Counted from the first letter of the stretch, positions 44,692 to 57,712 are shown. The stretch: DNA of 64,000 nt from Rhyzopertha dominica (GCA_025024175.1 QCXZ01000137.1:62212911-62276910), one strand, 5' to 3'. The notes: generated by a model not told the origin, from the letters alone. Made by a program: numbers and translations.

Positions 44692-46640
44692 TTAACCCCC
44701 AAGATCCCAAATAGAGATGATGCCCTTTTGAGAGTTGACTACTGACCTAACTTAAAGGACACAGTTCGAATATGAAAATGCTATTATGTGTCGTTCCCGA
44801 GATATGACTTTTTTCGGTCTTTAGAGGCGAATGTAAACCCCAAGATCCCAAATAGAGATGATGCCCTTTTGAGAGATGACTGCTGCCCTAACTTAAAAGA
44901 CGCACTTCGAATATTAAAATGCTACTATGTGTCGTTCCCGAGATATAATTTTTTTCGATCTTTAGGGGCGAATTTAACTCCCAAGATCCCAAATAGAGAT
45001 GATGCCCTTTTGACAGATGACTACTGACCTAACTTAAAGGACACAGTTCGAATATGAATATTCTACTATGTGTCGTTCCCGAGATATAATTTTTTTCGAT
45101 CTTTAGGGGCGAATTTAACTCCCAAGATCCCAAATAGAGATGATGTCCTTTTGACAGATGACTACTGACCTAACTTAAAGGACACAGTTCGAATATGAAT
45201 ATTCTACTATGTGTCGTTCCCGAGATATGATTTTTTTCGAGTTTTAGGTGCAAATTTAACCCCCAAGACCCAAATAGAGATGATGCCCTTCTGAGAGATG
45301 ACTACTGACCTCACTTAAAAGACACCGTGTGAATACGAAAATGCTACTATGTGTCGCTCCCGAGATATGATTTTTTTCAATCTTTAGGGGCGAATTTAAC
45401 CCCCAAGATCCCAAATAGAGATGATGCCCTTTTGAGAGATGACTACTGACCTNACTTAAAAGACACCGTGTGAATACAAAAATGCTACTATGTGTCGTTC
45501 CAGAGATATGATTTTTTTCAATCTTTAGAGGCGAATTTAACCCCCAAGGTCCCAAATAGAGATGATGCCCTATTGAGAGATGACTACTGACCTAACTTAA
45601 AAGATACCGTGTGAATACAAAAATGCTACTATGTGTCGCTCCTGAGATATGACTTTTTTCAATCTTTAGGAGCGAATTTAACCCCCAAGATCCCAAATAG
45701 AGATGATGCNCTTTTGAGAGATGACTACTGACCTAACTTAAAAGACACCGTGTGAATACAAAAATGCTACTATGTGTCGTTCCCGAGATATGATTTTTTT
45801 CTNTATTTAGGGGCGAATTTAACCCCCAAGATCCCAAATAGAGATGATNCCCTTTTGNGACATGACTACTGATCTAACTTAAAAGACACCGTGTGAATAC
45901 GAAAATGCTANTATGTNTCGTTTCCGAGATATGATTTNTTTCGGTCTTTAGAGGCGAATGTAANCCCCAAGATCCCAAATAGAGATGATGCCCTTTTGAG
46001 AGATGACTGCTGACCTAACTTAAAAGACGCNCTTCGAATATTAAAATGCTACTATGTGTCGTTCCCGAAATATGATTTTTTTCTTTCTTTAGGGGCGAAT
46101 TTAACCCCTAAGATCCCATATAGAGATGATGCCCTATTGAGAGATGACTACTGACCTAACTTAAAGGACACAGTTCGAATATGAAAATGCTACTACGTGT
46201 CGTTCCCGAGATATNATTTTTTCGGTGTTTAGAGGCGAATTTAACCACCAAGATCCCAAATAGAGATGATGCCCTTTTGAGAGATGACTGCTGACCTAAC
46301 TTAACAGCACAGTTCGAATATGAAAATGCTACTATGTGTCCTTCCCGAGATATGATTTTTTTCGGTCTTTAGGGGCGAATTTAACCCCCAAGATCCCAAA
46401 TAGAGATGATGCCCTTTTGAGAGATGACTACTGACCTAACTTAAAGGACACAGTTCGAATATGAAAATGCTACTATGTGTCGTTCCCGAGGTATGATTTT
46501 TTTTTCGGTCTTTAGAGGCGAATTTAACCCCCAAGATCACAAATAGAGATGATGCCCTTTTGAGAGATGACTGCTGACCTAACTTAAAAGAAACCGTTCG
46601 GATATGAAAATGCTGCTATGTGTCGTTCCCGAGATATAGT
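44692..46640 (+). repeat. Tandem satellite, 141-bp period, about 14 units
   Basis: The phrase aaatagagatgatg recurs at 44709, 44850, 44991, 45132, 45272, 45413, 45554, 45695 and 45836 and on to about 46540, giving a period of 141 (once 140). Each unit also contains actgacctaacttaaa, atgctactatgtgtcg and ttcccgagatatga. Many ambiguous bases suggest collapse or heterozygosity. Confidence 0.95.
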
Positions 46641-49600
46641 TTTTTATATATGTTTGTTTAATTGAATTCATTTTCCGTTTCGCGGTTGACGATGAGATAG
46701 TAAGCGTTTGCTTAATATCAAATCTTTTTAGAGTATTACTCTTGGCTGCCACTTGGTCTGCAGCTACCGACCACTTAATAGCTAGCAGCCATTTTTTTGT
46801 GCAGCCAGCAGCTATTTCGTAGGCAGCCACAGCCAAACCGCACTCTATTTTAGTTACTCCATTGGTTGGTTCGGGTATTATCGGAAAACCGGCTGCTACG
46901 TTTTGGCTGCTGNTTTCACGGCGGTAAGTAACGGCCGTTTGGGAATATTTCATTCCACCCTGCCCGAAGTTACCTGCTTTTCACGAGGTTGTCACCTTTC
47001 ATGAATCTTCAATCTTCACGTTGTTTGCGTAAACAGGAAACCGGAGCACCAGGAAAAAGGACAGGTTATTCATACCGCACAATTAGTACCGTACAATTAG
47101 TACTAGTAGATGATTTAAAACACCAAATTAGTGCAAATTAGGAAGCGATTTCCAACAGTTTTTGTAATAAATGATTTTAATTGAGAAAATATGAGTGCTG
47201 AGTATGATCACAATTATGATCAAACATTCTGGTCGTAAAAAATCTTATTTACTGAAGTAGGAGTTATAAGGCTGTCATTGATGAGAAAGGATGCAAGTGA
47301 TTACAGTTTGCTTTAAAGACCCAAAAAGTTCGATAATTTTGGTTAGACTTTAGCGTTGTTTGGCGTCTATTATGAACAATACAACACGGTCGCAGTTGAG
47401 ACTTTCGAGTTTCTTTTTAAATTTACAACATACTAGAGTTTTTTTGTAACAATTTATCTTGTTACAATTGTACTGGACTTTTTCCCTCCTATTTTTTGTA
47501 TTATTAATATTAGTAACACATGCAGATTTCACTGTAACGTAGGAATGCTTAAAAAACATTGTATATCTTTTTAATAACATTTACAGGAATAAAAATTTTT
47601 TTGCTCACATCCAAATTTATTATTTTTGAGCATCTGAATGATAGTGGTCGAAATCCTAATATAATTAGGTTACTCTGTAACTGAGCAAACGTGGACGTTA
47701 TCGTTTTGAAGGGGAAGAAAGACCCCTGTACATATACTTATATATAGAATTTGGCGTTTTTGTCGTAGTAGATTTAAAACATTCAATTCCAGCCAAGAAA
47801 CTTTAGTATTATATTTGGGCAAAATTTCATTACAGAAGATTTATTTAGTGTAACTGGCAAATAACAGCGATTTCAAATGTACTTGTCACTGGCTAAACTT
47901 ATCATGTTGGGTAAAATTATTAAGAAAGATTTTTCTCTTGCATATTCCATCTATAAGCACAATATTATATGTTTCTAAAATGTATAACATAGTATATTTG
48001 AGGTTAAGCGGCACGCTGCCCACAAGAGACACTGATTTCTTCCAATAAATATAAGAGGATAAAGCAATCATTTGTTTCGAGAACAATTATTGTGAGCAGT
48101 AATTTACTGAAGTGGTGAAAAGCTGACTTTGCAAAGTCGAATTCGTCACATTGATTATTTTTATATTTTATTGACAAATTTAGTAAGAAGAGCAAACGTT
48201 AGTTAATTTATTATATTATGTAATCTCTTTTGGTAAATGTATAGGTATTGTTAATTTAAAAATATTGCAATGTAGTTGATGAAACTTTTATTAAATGGCG
48301 TACGTATAGGACAAGGTGAACAACAATCCGTGATCCTTTGTACCGTGGCCGTAGCGCAAGCCCAAACTGTTTGTGGAAAACAAGCATCATTGATATATAG
48401 TTTTGGTTATAGGTATAGTCTGAAAATTGCGTGAATAGAAAATCATCTATTATGTTAATAAATCGGAAAAAAAGTCACCTACATACCTAAATCCTATAAA
48501 TGTTAATACAAAATTCCAGTTCAAAACTTGGTCACTGTTTAACTTTGGATCTTTATATTCCGATACCAGACCCAATTTTTTATTTTTTCTAATCCACGAT
48601 TGTGATGAATGAAATCTGCTACCGGTCAATATGACGTTTGGCATATTTACCTAATCGCTGTATAAATCGATTATTGAAAGTGAACTACAATTTCTTCTAT
48701 TCAAAATTAAAGCCTAAAGATTTGCATTTTTATTTAATTATTTTAAATATTATTAAACAAGAGTTTTAACACTTACTGGGTTACAAACAAAAAATTAATA
48801 GTACATAATTATTATTTTTATGCCATTTTTAATCAAGAAATCAAGATTTTCTGTTAAATCTATACAAATAAATTTTTGTTGATACATTATTACCTGATGT
48901 CTTTTTCCGTGTTTCACAATATCGAAACTACAATTTTCAAATAATACAAAGGTTTNGCNATATCCATATATACAAATTTCGTTATTAGATACTAAGGCGA
49001 TAGAAAATAAGCATAAATAAATATAAGAGCATTTCGCACGTGGCGTGTTATTGTTTTACAATAATTATTTTTGTCTGTTCAAACTAGTACCTGTCATTAT
49101 AAATGGTTAAAATACAGAATGTAGTTCCCGTAAGCACCACCATGGCGCTGCAATCTTAAATTCCGTTGCCTATAAGATTGATAATCAACATCAACCAATT
49201 ATTTTTGGTAATACCTCTCCACACCTTCAAGCCTATTCTAAGAATCTTACCCGAAGAGCAATTATTATAAGGACTATAAGAATTATCCCATTGTGATGAC
49301 TAAAGTAATTCGCCGGTGTTATCGTACCCATGGATACACTTACCCTGACCAACCTAGATTTCAGCAGACACCATCCACGCAATTATCTTTTGTCCTTAAT
49401 CACAATACTACTCTTTATTACAGTGGAAAGGATTGACTGCTAACGTGAGAAACTAACGTGAGAAAATATAATATGATCATTTTGACTACATATAAACTAA
49501 GAGTTTGTTTTGTGCTTGCTTATTACATTTACGGCTTTAAATAAATTTTCTTCTAGTGCTTTTAATCCGAATATCCTTAGACCAATTTTTATGCATCGAT

Positions 49601-51019
49601 CAATTATCAAAATAAACTTAATAATATGAATATATATCTTTTGAATAATTTAATCATTAATTTGTCAGGCTACAGGTCATTTCCTTTAGGAAGTAGTACC
49701 CGTTAAGGCAGCTAGGTGGCTTTGTCATCATGTTAGTGTAATGCTGACAGATGGCATTGCCATCCTAAATTCTTACTTTCATCGTACCATAGACCTAAAC
49801 TGCACTGATGCAATGACAGCGAAATAGATATATCTGCAGTTGGTTGAGGTGTAGACAGCACAGCATAGACATGCATTTTAATTTATTCATTACTTAATAC
49901 TTACAATTTCAAAAAAAAATTAGGTGTACAACAAATTTTCCTGTCCAGTCACGTACTACTTTTCCTAGGACATAAAAGGCGTTTAAACTTTGAGGAAGTT
50001 GAAGCCAATAGTATTCGCATACATTCGAAGTAAAAATTAACTTCGCACACAGTTAAGGCTTTAGCAACTGGATTCAGCTACAACCTATATGTCAAAGCCC
50101 ATAGCGGAACTACGGAAATTCTCGGCAGATATTTATGATTTATGATTTATCCCTCACACCCACTTTAAGCATGAAGTATGGCGAAAAAACGTCAAACCGT
50201 GAAAGAGGTCCGCCAAGTTTCTTTTAAAAAAGCCCCACCACAACAATAGTTGCAAGACTTTGATAAATTGCCCTATCATCACCTTCGTCTCATCCTATAT
50301 TTGCTAATGTCAGTCAAAAGTTTGCACACTGGAGCGGACACATATCAATGGAGGGAGGTTTACCTTATCCGGTAGATTAGCCATCCGGCCAGCTACGCAT
50401 TTCTTTATGTAAATTAACGTTACACAACCTAGTGTTTTTAAAGTAAACCAAAATATTTATTACTCAACAAACTTTCCATTATACACTTTGCACGTTGCTT
50501 TCAGGACAGAAATATTTATAATTTCAAAAGTAAACCCGAAAGGAAAATAAAGTTTCATTTACACATTCGAATAAATCAATTTAGACTACATTTTTCGCCA
50601 TATATCTTTGGCTGCTGACAAAGGTGTGTACAAGCAGGCGCTGAAACTTCAGTAGCAGCTTCGCAAACTATAATTCAAAACAGGAAATAAATGACGCTGC
50701 CGCGTATAAGAAGGAGTAAAATGAAATATGAAGCGGATGTCGAATTAAAATGCACCTGGGAATTACGAGGCGGTACAAATGGTCCGTTAGTCACCCTACT
50801 TTTAGGCAGCCCCTGGAGTACATTTAGTGAAGATCTAGTAATTATCGTTAATTACGTTTAATGTTATATTATAAATTGCGATTACAACGCGTGGTATTAC
50901 AGCTTTATTATAATTACTGGTCCCTTGTTGAATGTTGTAAAATATTCACGGTAGACAGTACCTATCCTAAATAATTGACAATTTGTGATTACTGTTGGCG
51001 TGTTGGTACTCTGTCCTGG
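46641..51019. other. Gene-less AT-rich intron stretch
   Basis: About 4.4 kb with no supported exon or transposon. A slightly GC-richer patch at 46740-46960 has repeated gcagcc/ggctgc words. Confidence 0.4.
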
Positions 51020-51195
51020 AAATTGGAAATCAGTTATTCTATGTCTGCTGACATAAAGGTCAGGAATTTTGCTCTGTTGGAACCAGACTTGCGTTTTGCT
51101 AAATTAACAACAATGTCGTATTCTTTATACTGTTCAAATATCTGCCGCAAGTGTTTCTGAAGTTCTTCTTCTGATTCAGATGCCACAGGAATACT
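51020..51195 (-). pseudogene. Ty3/gypsy reverse transcriptase fragment
   Basis: The minus strand reads ASESEEELQKHLRQIFEQYK, then EYDIVVNLAKRKSG, and FLTFMSADIE before a stop. This follows the segment after the catalytic YxDD in gypsy reverse transcriptases (..SxxEHxxHLxxVFxxLxxxGLxVNPxKC..FLGxxVSxxGI). Cys is replaced in the AKC motif and no flanking coding parts remain. It is unrelated in position and age to the young element at 29-38 kb. Confidence 0.65.
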
Positions 51196-51599
51196 AAACA
51201 ATTCAAACCACGCAGTAGCCGTCTACCAAACGCTCAAATAACGGAATTTCTTAAAAACGGATCAAACAAGCGAGGGTTCTCTCTTCCTAACAAGAACGTA
51301 GCGCCTGTCGCGTAGATTAGTACAGGCAACGTGAGCGGCCTTGATTTCTGAATTCTTTGTGCCGCCCTTTTGTGACTGCTCACTGCTACCAAGCTACAAT
51401 AAGCACGGCGATAGTACTGAAGGTTGCAGATCAAGTTACAGTCACCAAATTGATGAGATTTTCCAACAATTTACGGTTCTATTCTTCCTTCAAATGTAAG
51501 AAGTTACAATAATTATTAGGTCGGTCAAGTTAGCCCCAGACTTTAATTTTTGAACTATTTTTTATGTTAATGAATTGGGCTTGTTTTGTGCTAAATTTT

Positions 51600-51965
51600 G
51601 CTAATGATTTTATCAATTGTGCTATTTCCCAAATAAGCACAAAAATTGATTGATTCAAATCCGGGGACCAGGTAGACGGTCAGCCCCCCAATATTTTGGA
51701 ATATTCCAAATTTTATTGCGGCAATGAATAGTACTCGTTTTGTGCTGAATTGCGCCGGTGTCAGGAAGTTTTGTGCCGAAACCCTTATATTTAATTTTTT
51801 TAAACAACGGCGGTGGGCAGGTTGACGGTCAGCCCCCAATATTTTGGAATATTCTAAATTTTATTGCGACAATGAATAGTACTCGTTTTGTGCTGAATTG
51901 TGCCGGTGTCAGGAAGTTTTGTGCTGCAACCCTTATATTTATTTTTTTTAAACACCGACGGGGGG
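51600..51965 (+). repeat. Tandem repeat, about 149-bp period
   Basis: gacggtcagccccc occurs at 51675 and 51824, and aatgaatagtactcg at about 51723 and 51872, giving two full units plus a partial one. Shared wording includes gccggtgtcaggaagttttgtg. A coding-like stretch follows (51966-52177) but has no known motif. Confidence 0.85.
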
Positions 51966-52177
51966 CCAGGTTTAGGAGGCTTGTGTTAACCTCTACAGTG
52001 GAAGCTTTGTGTAGTGCAGCTAACGTTACTATCACCAAAGGCGATTTCATAAGACTGATCGACGCAATGTTAAACTTGGACGCGCCCAACTGGTATGCGG
52101 CCACTAGGCGTCGACACCATCGAACCATTAGTTTGTCCTGCAACTGTGGGGTGTCGCTGATTAATTTTAAGCGCTAA

Positions 52178-53106
52178 AAGTCGACGNTGCCATGTTTACG
52201 TCTTATTCTTGTTTTTACGCGAATAACATGTAAATATAAAAAAACGGTCTTTGCTAGCCATTTTTATGGCAAATAAAGGTAATGCATTATGCAATATTTT
52301 AAATAAACTTGAGTGGTAAACTAATTACTTAAATAACGGTATTTATGGACAAAGCAGAAATATGTAGTAGGTATGTCACTATGTCAGCTATGTGGCCTTT
52401 GTCTTGTACATCGAGGTGTCAATATGTCAATGGTCTTATACACAGGCGTGTCCTGTCACGCAGAGACCCAGGACAATGGAGATTAATAAGTGACCTTGCT
52501 TGAAAAGTCCGTAGGAAAAACATATTACCCCAAACAAATCTTTTAACGTTACATATTTTCTTCGAAACTTAAATTGCCTACGGCGAAAAAAAATTATATA
52601 TAAAATACGAACGCGTTTTTGCGAAATTAATCGTACAAATCGCCATGTATATTGCAGACAATTATTTTTGGCTGTATGCTAGGTATATCGTCACCAATGT
52701 TGATTCAGATAAACTGTAAAAGCTTTCATCTCTTACTTTGCACGGCAAGTCATATATTTAACTTTTGATGTTAGTGATCATTAAATAAATACACCGCTAT
52801 TCTCTCTTCTCGACTGTACTATAAGTATTAATATTTTTAAAATTTCTAGTTCAAAAACATCATTTGCCTTATTAAACAAAACTACTTGTCGCCAAGCTCT
52901 TTTCTCGGTCCGCTGTGAACCTCCAGTAAGCGTTAGCGTGATTTTAATTGTAAATTTAACAACACAACATAGAATGTAAATACATAGTATTACGTTTTTG
53001 TAAATAAAATAGTATTTGAAGGAAATGTAAATAAATTCAAGTATTTTGAATTTTGGTAATTTTAATTATAGTTGGGTACCTATTAACGATATTATTACAT
53101 TTTCAG
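52178..53106. other. Gene-less AT-rich stretch
   Basis: No supported feature. Confidence 0.4.
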
Positions 53107-53186
53107 AATGCTCCTTTAATTGTATTATGATATTCTCTAATAATGCGTAGCATTAAACAAATCAAATATTGTCGTGTAGAAAAAGT

Positions 53187-53562
53187 GCTCGATCGGATTG
53201 AGGTCCGGCGACTGTGCTGGGCACTGCACATTTTCTCGATGGCGTGCGGAAGCATAACCTCTTCCAATATCAAATGATATTGGTTGGCGTTCATCTTGCC
53301 GTCCACACGTTTCAGCAGACCGACCAAGTCACAGCTGAAGCGGCCTGAAAAATACACTATAGCTTTGTTCGCATTTTCAGAAATTTCTAGAGAAGATTAC
53401 CCCAAATCATTACGTTTCTACCACCGTGCTTGATAGTGGGGACTTGATAAGGGTGGTCGAAGCATTTTCCGTCCGGCCGGCGCACGAACCGAATGCCGCC
53501 CAAAGATACCAAATTAAATTTACTCTCATGCAACCACAAGAATTCGACCATCCGAACCGGTT
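53187..53562 (-). pseudogene. Tc1 transposase fragment, left copy
   Basis: The minus strand reads LHESKFNLVS (first catalytic block, normally WSDESKF), then VRRPDGKCF and TIKHGGRNVMIWGNL, and after a break NANQYHLILEEVMLPHA. It then jumps directly to the QCPAQSPDLNP-like block in another frame. The part carrying the second catalytic Asp (QQDNDPKH in the family) is missing. Confidence 0.7.
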
Positions 53563-54103
53563 CGAAAATCTTGTGGTCGGATGTGAGTAAATTTAATTTG
53601 GTTTCTTTGGACAGCATTCGGTACGTGCGCCGGCCGGTCGGAAAACGCTTCGAACACCGTTATAAAGTCTCCACTATCAAGCACGGTGGTGGCAACGTAA
53701 TGATTCGATGGTAATCTTTCATAAAAATTTCTGAGAGTGTGAACTATGCTATAGTGTATCATTCAGGCTGCTTCAGCCTTGGTCGGTCCGCTGTGACGTG
53801 TGGACGGCAAGATGAACGCCAACCAATATCGGAAGATATTGGAAGAGTTTATGCTCCCGCACGCCACCAAAAAAATGTGCAGTGCCCAGCACAGTCGCCG
53901 GACGTCAATCCGATCGAGCACTTGTGGGAAGAGCTTGATAAGCGCGCCCGCTTCTGAAAATTTAAGAAAGCGGACGACTTGATGGCAGCGCTGGAGGCGG
54001 AATAGAAGAAAATTCTCCTCAAGAAAATCATCAGTTTGGTCGACTCCGTGCCGTCCCGTTGTGCTGCTGTGATTGCCGTAAAGAGCTTTGCGACTAAATA
54101 TTA
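53563..54103 (+). pseudogene. Tc1 transposase fragment, right copy
   Basis: The plus strand reads ILWSDVSKFNLVS, VRRPVGKRFEH and TIKHGGGNVMI, then NANQYRKILEEFMLPHA. After the same internal loss it has QCPAQSPDVNPIEHLWEEL, the third catalytic block. The frame then carries on, with breaks, to a stop at about 54103. The first catalytic Glu/Asp context is altered (DVSK for DESK). Frame changes make it inactive. Confidence 0.75.
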
Positions 54104-54405
54104 ATCCATAGTTGTGTCAGATAAATGTTAATTTTGCGGTTATTTAAATAAATTTTGTTTTACTATAAATAATATTAAAAAAGTGTCCGGTTTTTTTTTT
54201 GCACGGTTAGATTTTGATATGCATTGAAATGTGATACCATAACTTTTCATATACTGAAACAATCTCAACGATATTTATTGGAAATGTCAACAAGAAAATG
54301 AGAATCAAACAGTAAAAACCCCGTGTCAATTGGTAAATTCATTCACGAGTTATCAACGATCAAAAAAAATTTCACTCGGTGTCCGGTTTTTTTTGCACGC
54401 TACTG

Positions 54406-55184
54406 TATGTATATATTTTTATACTTGTGTCGTTTTAATACAAATTATGTTTTGCTATCTGTAACACATTATAATGTTTAATATTAATAAAATGCGAGTT
54501 ATATACTGATTGTCAAGTTTTTTCATACATCTTAAAATGGGCATCCCTAATTTGTTGCATTTTTAACCTTGCATTGTTTTGCTTAATAATATTCATGGTT
54601 TTTACCATAATACAGTTACGTATTGAACACCTAATCTAAATTTTTCTAATTTTTAGAGTAGTCAAGCGTGCGTAGTAAGTTTGTAATTCTTAACAATGGC
54701 AAAGCATTTTAATTCAAATCTTTCAGAATACTGGAAACATAAACATCTTTTGGATCTTTTCGCACCATACCTTGCTTTCGGCAGCGGCGACTAAAAGTAA
54801 TAGAGCGCAGCGCGAAACTGCATCGTACATAAATCGGTATATATACCCGCTAAGCGCTGAGGTTTTACAGTATAATGGGCAAACACGCATTATTCAAAGT
54901 ATGGTGTTGCCAGTCCAGTGACAAGGTCATGTGGCGTAATTTGACCGAATAGACGCCGAGCTACATCATACGCCATCTGTTAATATGCATTAATACTGCT
55001 GAGGTACTCCTATAACGTTGGACAGTCTTATAAAATCGTCTTTGCTATCACCTAGTTTGTGCCTTGTGCGGCAGGCTAAAGACATCTTTGAGTCCATCAA
55101 AGTACAATTACTTAACAGGTTTCCTGTAGTCACAAGGCCACAACTTCACAAATATGGTACATAACCTAAAAGTTGTACGAAACC
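54406..55184. other. Gene-less stretch
   Basis: No supported feature. A GC-richer patch at 54760-54990 has no recognisable coding content. Confidence 0.4.
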
Positions 55185-55430
55185 GTGTCACCTCACAGCT
55201 CCGAAATATGAGCTTTCTGCAACCTTAAAGTTGATTATCTCACATAGCACAACAGAGTATGTTGAAAATACACACTCTCCCGCGTTTTTTGCATATTAAA
55301 ATACATCAAATAATTCAATAATAATCCACAGATGACAAGTGCACATCAAAGCAAAATTTCCTGAGGCGGCAAACGGATTCAATCGATAATTTTCATAAGC
55401 GCTCTGGATGCATGAATCATTTATAAAAAC
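55185..55430. repeat. Dispersed repeat related to 18.4 kb
   Basis: It contains agctttctgcaaccttaaag and tgttgaaaatacacac, shared in direct orientation with 18515-18590. It ends with atgaatcatttataaaaacc, which is the inverse of the left edge of the 18.4-kb copy, as expected if these are the two ends of one inverted-repeat element. Confidence 0.55.
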
Positions 55431-55561
55431 CCTGTATAATCTGAGCCACATTTGACACTTGATCTCGTTTATTGCACATACGAAAATAACACGCTATCAC
55501 TGTTACCTGTAACTAATACCTATTAATTTTGTGTAAAAGTTTACAAATCGCGGAATAACCT

Positions 55562-55864
55562 ATGGATAATAATAATAAAAAAACTACTTTATTAACGATA
55601 TGCTTACATTCTTACTTCAGCAACAGAAATCAAATAGTCGAAATTGGAGGTGTAAAAACAGAAAAATATGCGATGAAGACAGGTACTCCTCAAGGATCTT
55701 GTTTATCATCAACTATATTGCGTATTTTCATGAGAGATCTTCCCAAAGTACTGGAAACAATCAGCTTCTCAGTGATCCATGTCGACGACACTGGCGTAAT
55801 AGTAGGTCCAAATAATATTGAGGAGCTTTTACTCAAATACAAACTATTTATATGCACTAATTAA
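55562..55864 (+). pseudogene. Non-LTR reverse transcriptase fragment
   Basis: A 100-residue open frame covers RT domains 3-5. HSYFSNRNQIVEIGGVKTEK is followed by GTPQGSCLSSTIL (normally GVPQGSVLGPxLF), MRDLPKVLE, and HVDDTGVIV where FADDT is expected. IEELLLK follows. Loss of the first residues of the catalytic box and the stop at 55864 mark it as a truncated, probably dead copy of a Jockey- or CR1-type element. Confidence 0.72.
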
Positions 55865-56561
55865 GAGGTGAGGGTTGATTGTAATAAGCAGTGATTTATT
55901 GTTTACGTTATTCTGGAAGTATATTACTAACCGTGGTAAATTACCTTCTAGTATGTAATATGCATTTTTTCAGCTACAGCCGAAGCTGTAGAAATATTTT
56001 GTCAATTAGGGAAACGATATCGATTTGGAAATTGCCTACAGGTTTCATTCACTAGTTACATGGTGTAGGCGTAATCGTAATTGCTTCCAAATCTAAAACA
56101 TTTCCACGCATAGCCATCTATTAGAATTAAGTACGTTGTCGTTGGAAAAGAAGCGGTCTGGTTTAAATCGCAATTCTAAATGTACCCGTATACCAAAGAA
56201 AGTGCGTGGATTTTCAGGTTTGAACATAACATAGTATTACCCTTTCATCGCATTTAAAATTCAAAATTTATTTTTATATTTTATAAATTGGTAATTGCCA
56301 CAAGTGACGATTGAAGTCAAAAGCCCTTTCGCTCGTATAGGTAATTGTCAGTACAGCCCGCTGTACATATTGGCAGAAATTTGCAGGATCAAATAGGAAT
56401 GTTGTTCAAATAACCATTATTTGCATAATGTGACCTGCGTAACGTAAAGAAAGATAGGTACATCTGACAACTAGCGAAAATCATTTGGATAGGACTCGCA
56501 TAATACGCTTATCGTTTTCCAAATTTGGTCGTCACCAAAGAAAAGAGGTTAGGGAACTCTT
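55865..56561. other. Gene-less stretch
   Basis: No supported feature. Confidence 0.4.
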
Positions 56562-56710
56562 GCAGATAGGCGGATTTACTTTAATTTAGTGTTAAATCGA
56601 CAGTTGTAGACTGTAAAATGAACGCTGAATTCTATAAGCTTAAGCGCTGTTATTGTTCTCTGTACGAACCGTCGATTTAACGTACTAGATTAAAGTTAAT
56701 ACGCCTTTGC
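56562..56710. mobile_element. Tiny MITE-like hairpin
   Basis: 149 bp. The left arm has ggcggatttactttaattta and gttaaatcgac. The right arm carries their inverses, giving arms of about 42 bp with several mismatches. No clear target duplication. Confidence 0.5.
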
Positions 56711-56997
56711 AGGCACGCTTGTTTATTCAGTAAGGTGTACAGCCTACTACACCTCTTGCATGAAATGATATCATATCATACGACAAAAGATGTTGATAGT
56801 GGAGCACTCTCAGTCGTTACGTTATTCACGATACGTTTCGTTTGTGCACTCGCTCCTGTAACCTGCTTTAGCAGAGGTTTACAAGATTACGAGGTGCCAA
56901 ATTTCATTTCGGATCGGAAGCGAGCGAGAAAAAGAGGGAAATCACTTTTTCTGTCATGTAACATTCACACCACCTGCACGCGTCTAGTGTAAAGAAC

Positions 56998-57712
56998 CTA
57001 ATTTTCTACGTTACACGCGTACAAAATGTAGATAAAGCACTTTAGTGTAGATTTTGAATAGAAAATTTAGGACGAGTACATTATGGATCAATTGAATTCA
57101 CACACCAGAAACTAAATGGAAACAATTTTGTTTATAATCATTACAATGTAATTCTAATGTAGATGCTTCCCAGTTTAGAAATTTCTTTTTTTTTCTACTA
57201 CGTTCAAAATAATAGTTTTGATTGTATTTTACCTACTTTGCCTAATAAGGTCGTTTACTATTATTATTATTATTATTTATTATTATTATTATATAATCTT
57301 AAACAAATTCTTTAACATCTTTATTACGAACTTACATTACATGTTTTAGTGAGTCATTATACAAACACAGTTTATAGTCATTGAGAAGCCTATTTGACAT
57401 CAACGAGGGCTTTTTGATAGTTGTAACTGGTTCAAATTAATGTATACCAGAAGAACTTATTGCTGCTGAGACATCCGTCTGGTTAACATAATTGCAACAA
57501 AATTTGTTTTCTACCTAATTAGCAATCAATATAAAAATAATTAAATATAAAATTATTGACATTTGAGGCTTTTTAAGCACGATATTCTAGATCTTTGTTT
57601 GCCAACATAATGCTACTATCAACAGCAGAGTTTTAAAGAAGGATATCACATAGTTTACGGGTATACAAATAATAGCCTAATCTAAATGGCGTATTATATG
57701 TGCACATCGCTG
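56998..57712. mobile_element. hAT-like non-autonomous element, copy 2 (decayed)
   Basis: About 715 bp in the opposite orientation to copy 1. The right end reads inverted as cagcgatgtgcacatata, then tacgcc, matching the cagtgatgggcg family. The left side has ttttctacgttacacgcg, but its extreme end is lost. taaagaac occurs on both sides, consistent with an old 8-bp duplication. Confidence 0.6.
57257..57292. repeat. (ATT)n microsatellite
   Basis: About a dozen att units with one interruption, inside hAT copy 2. Confidence 0.9.

Larger units (their letters stand above)
53187..54405. mobile_element. Tc1-like element, inverted duplication of its transposase
   Basis: Two copies of a Tc1 transposase segment face each other about a centre at 53562 (aaccggtt). 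The left copy (53187-53562) is on the minus strand and the right (53563 to about 54103) on the plus strand. The right side continues through an untranslated tail to a terminus whose inverse reads cagtagcgtgcaaaaaaaac, followed by TA. Similar gtgtccggtttttt..gcacg motifs occur at 54183 and 54379, giving a double repeat near this end. No matching left terminus was seen. Confidence 0.75.

Noticed and set aside
45256..45555. Repetitive minus-strand ORF
   Set aside because: It is the 141-bp satellite read in frame; the period is a multiple of three.
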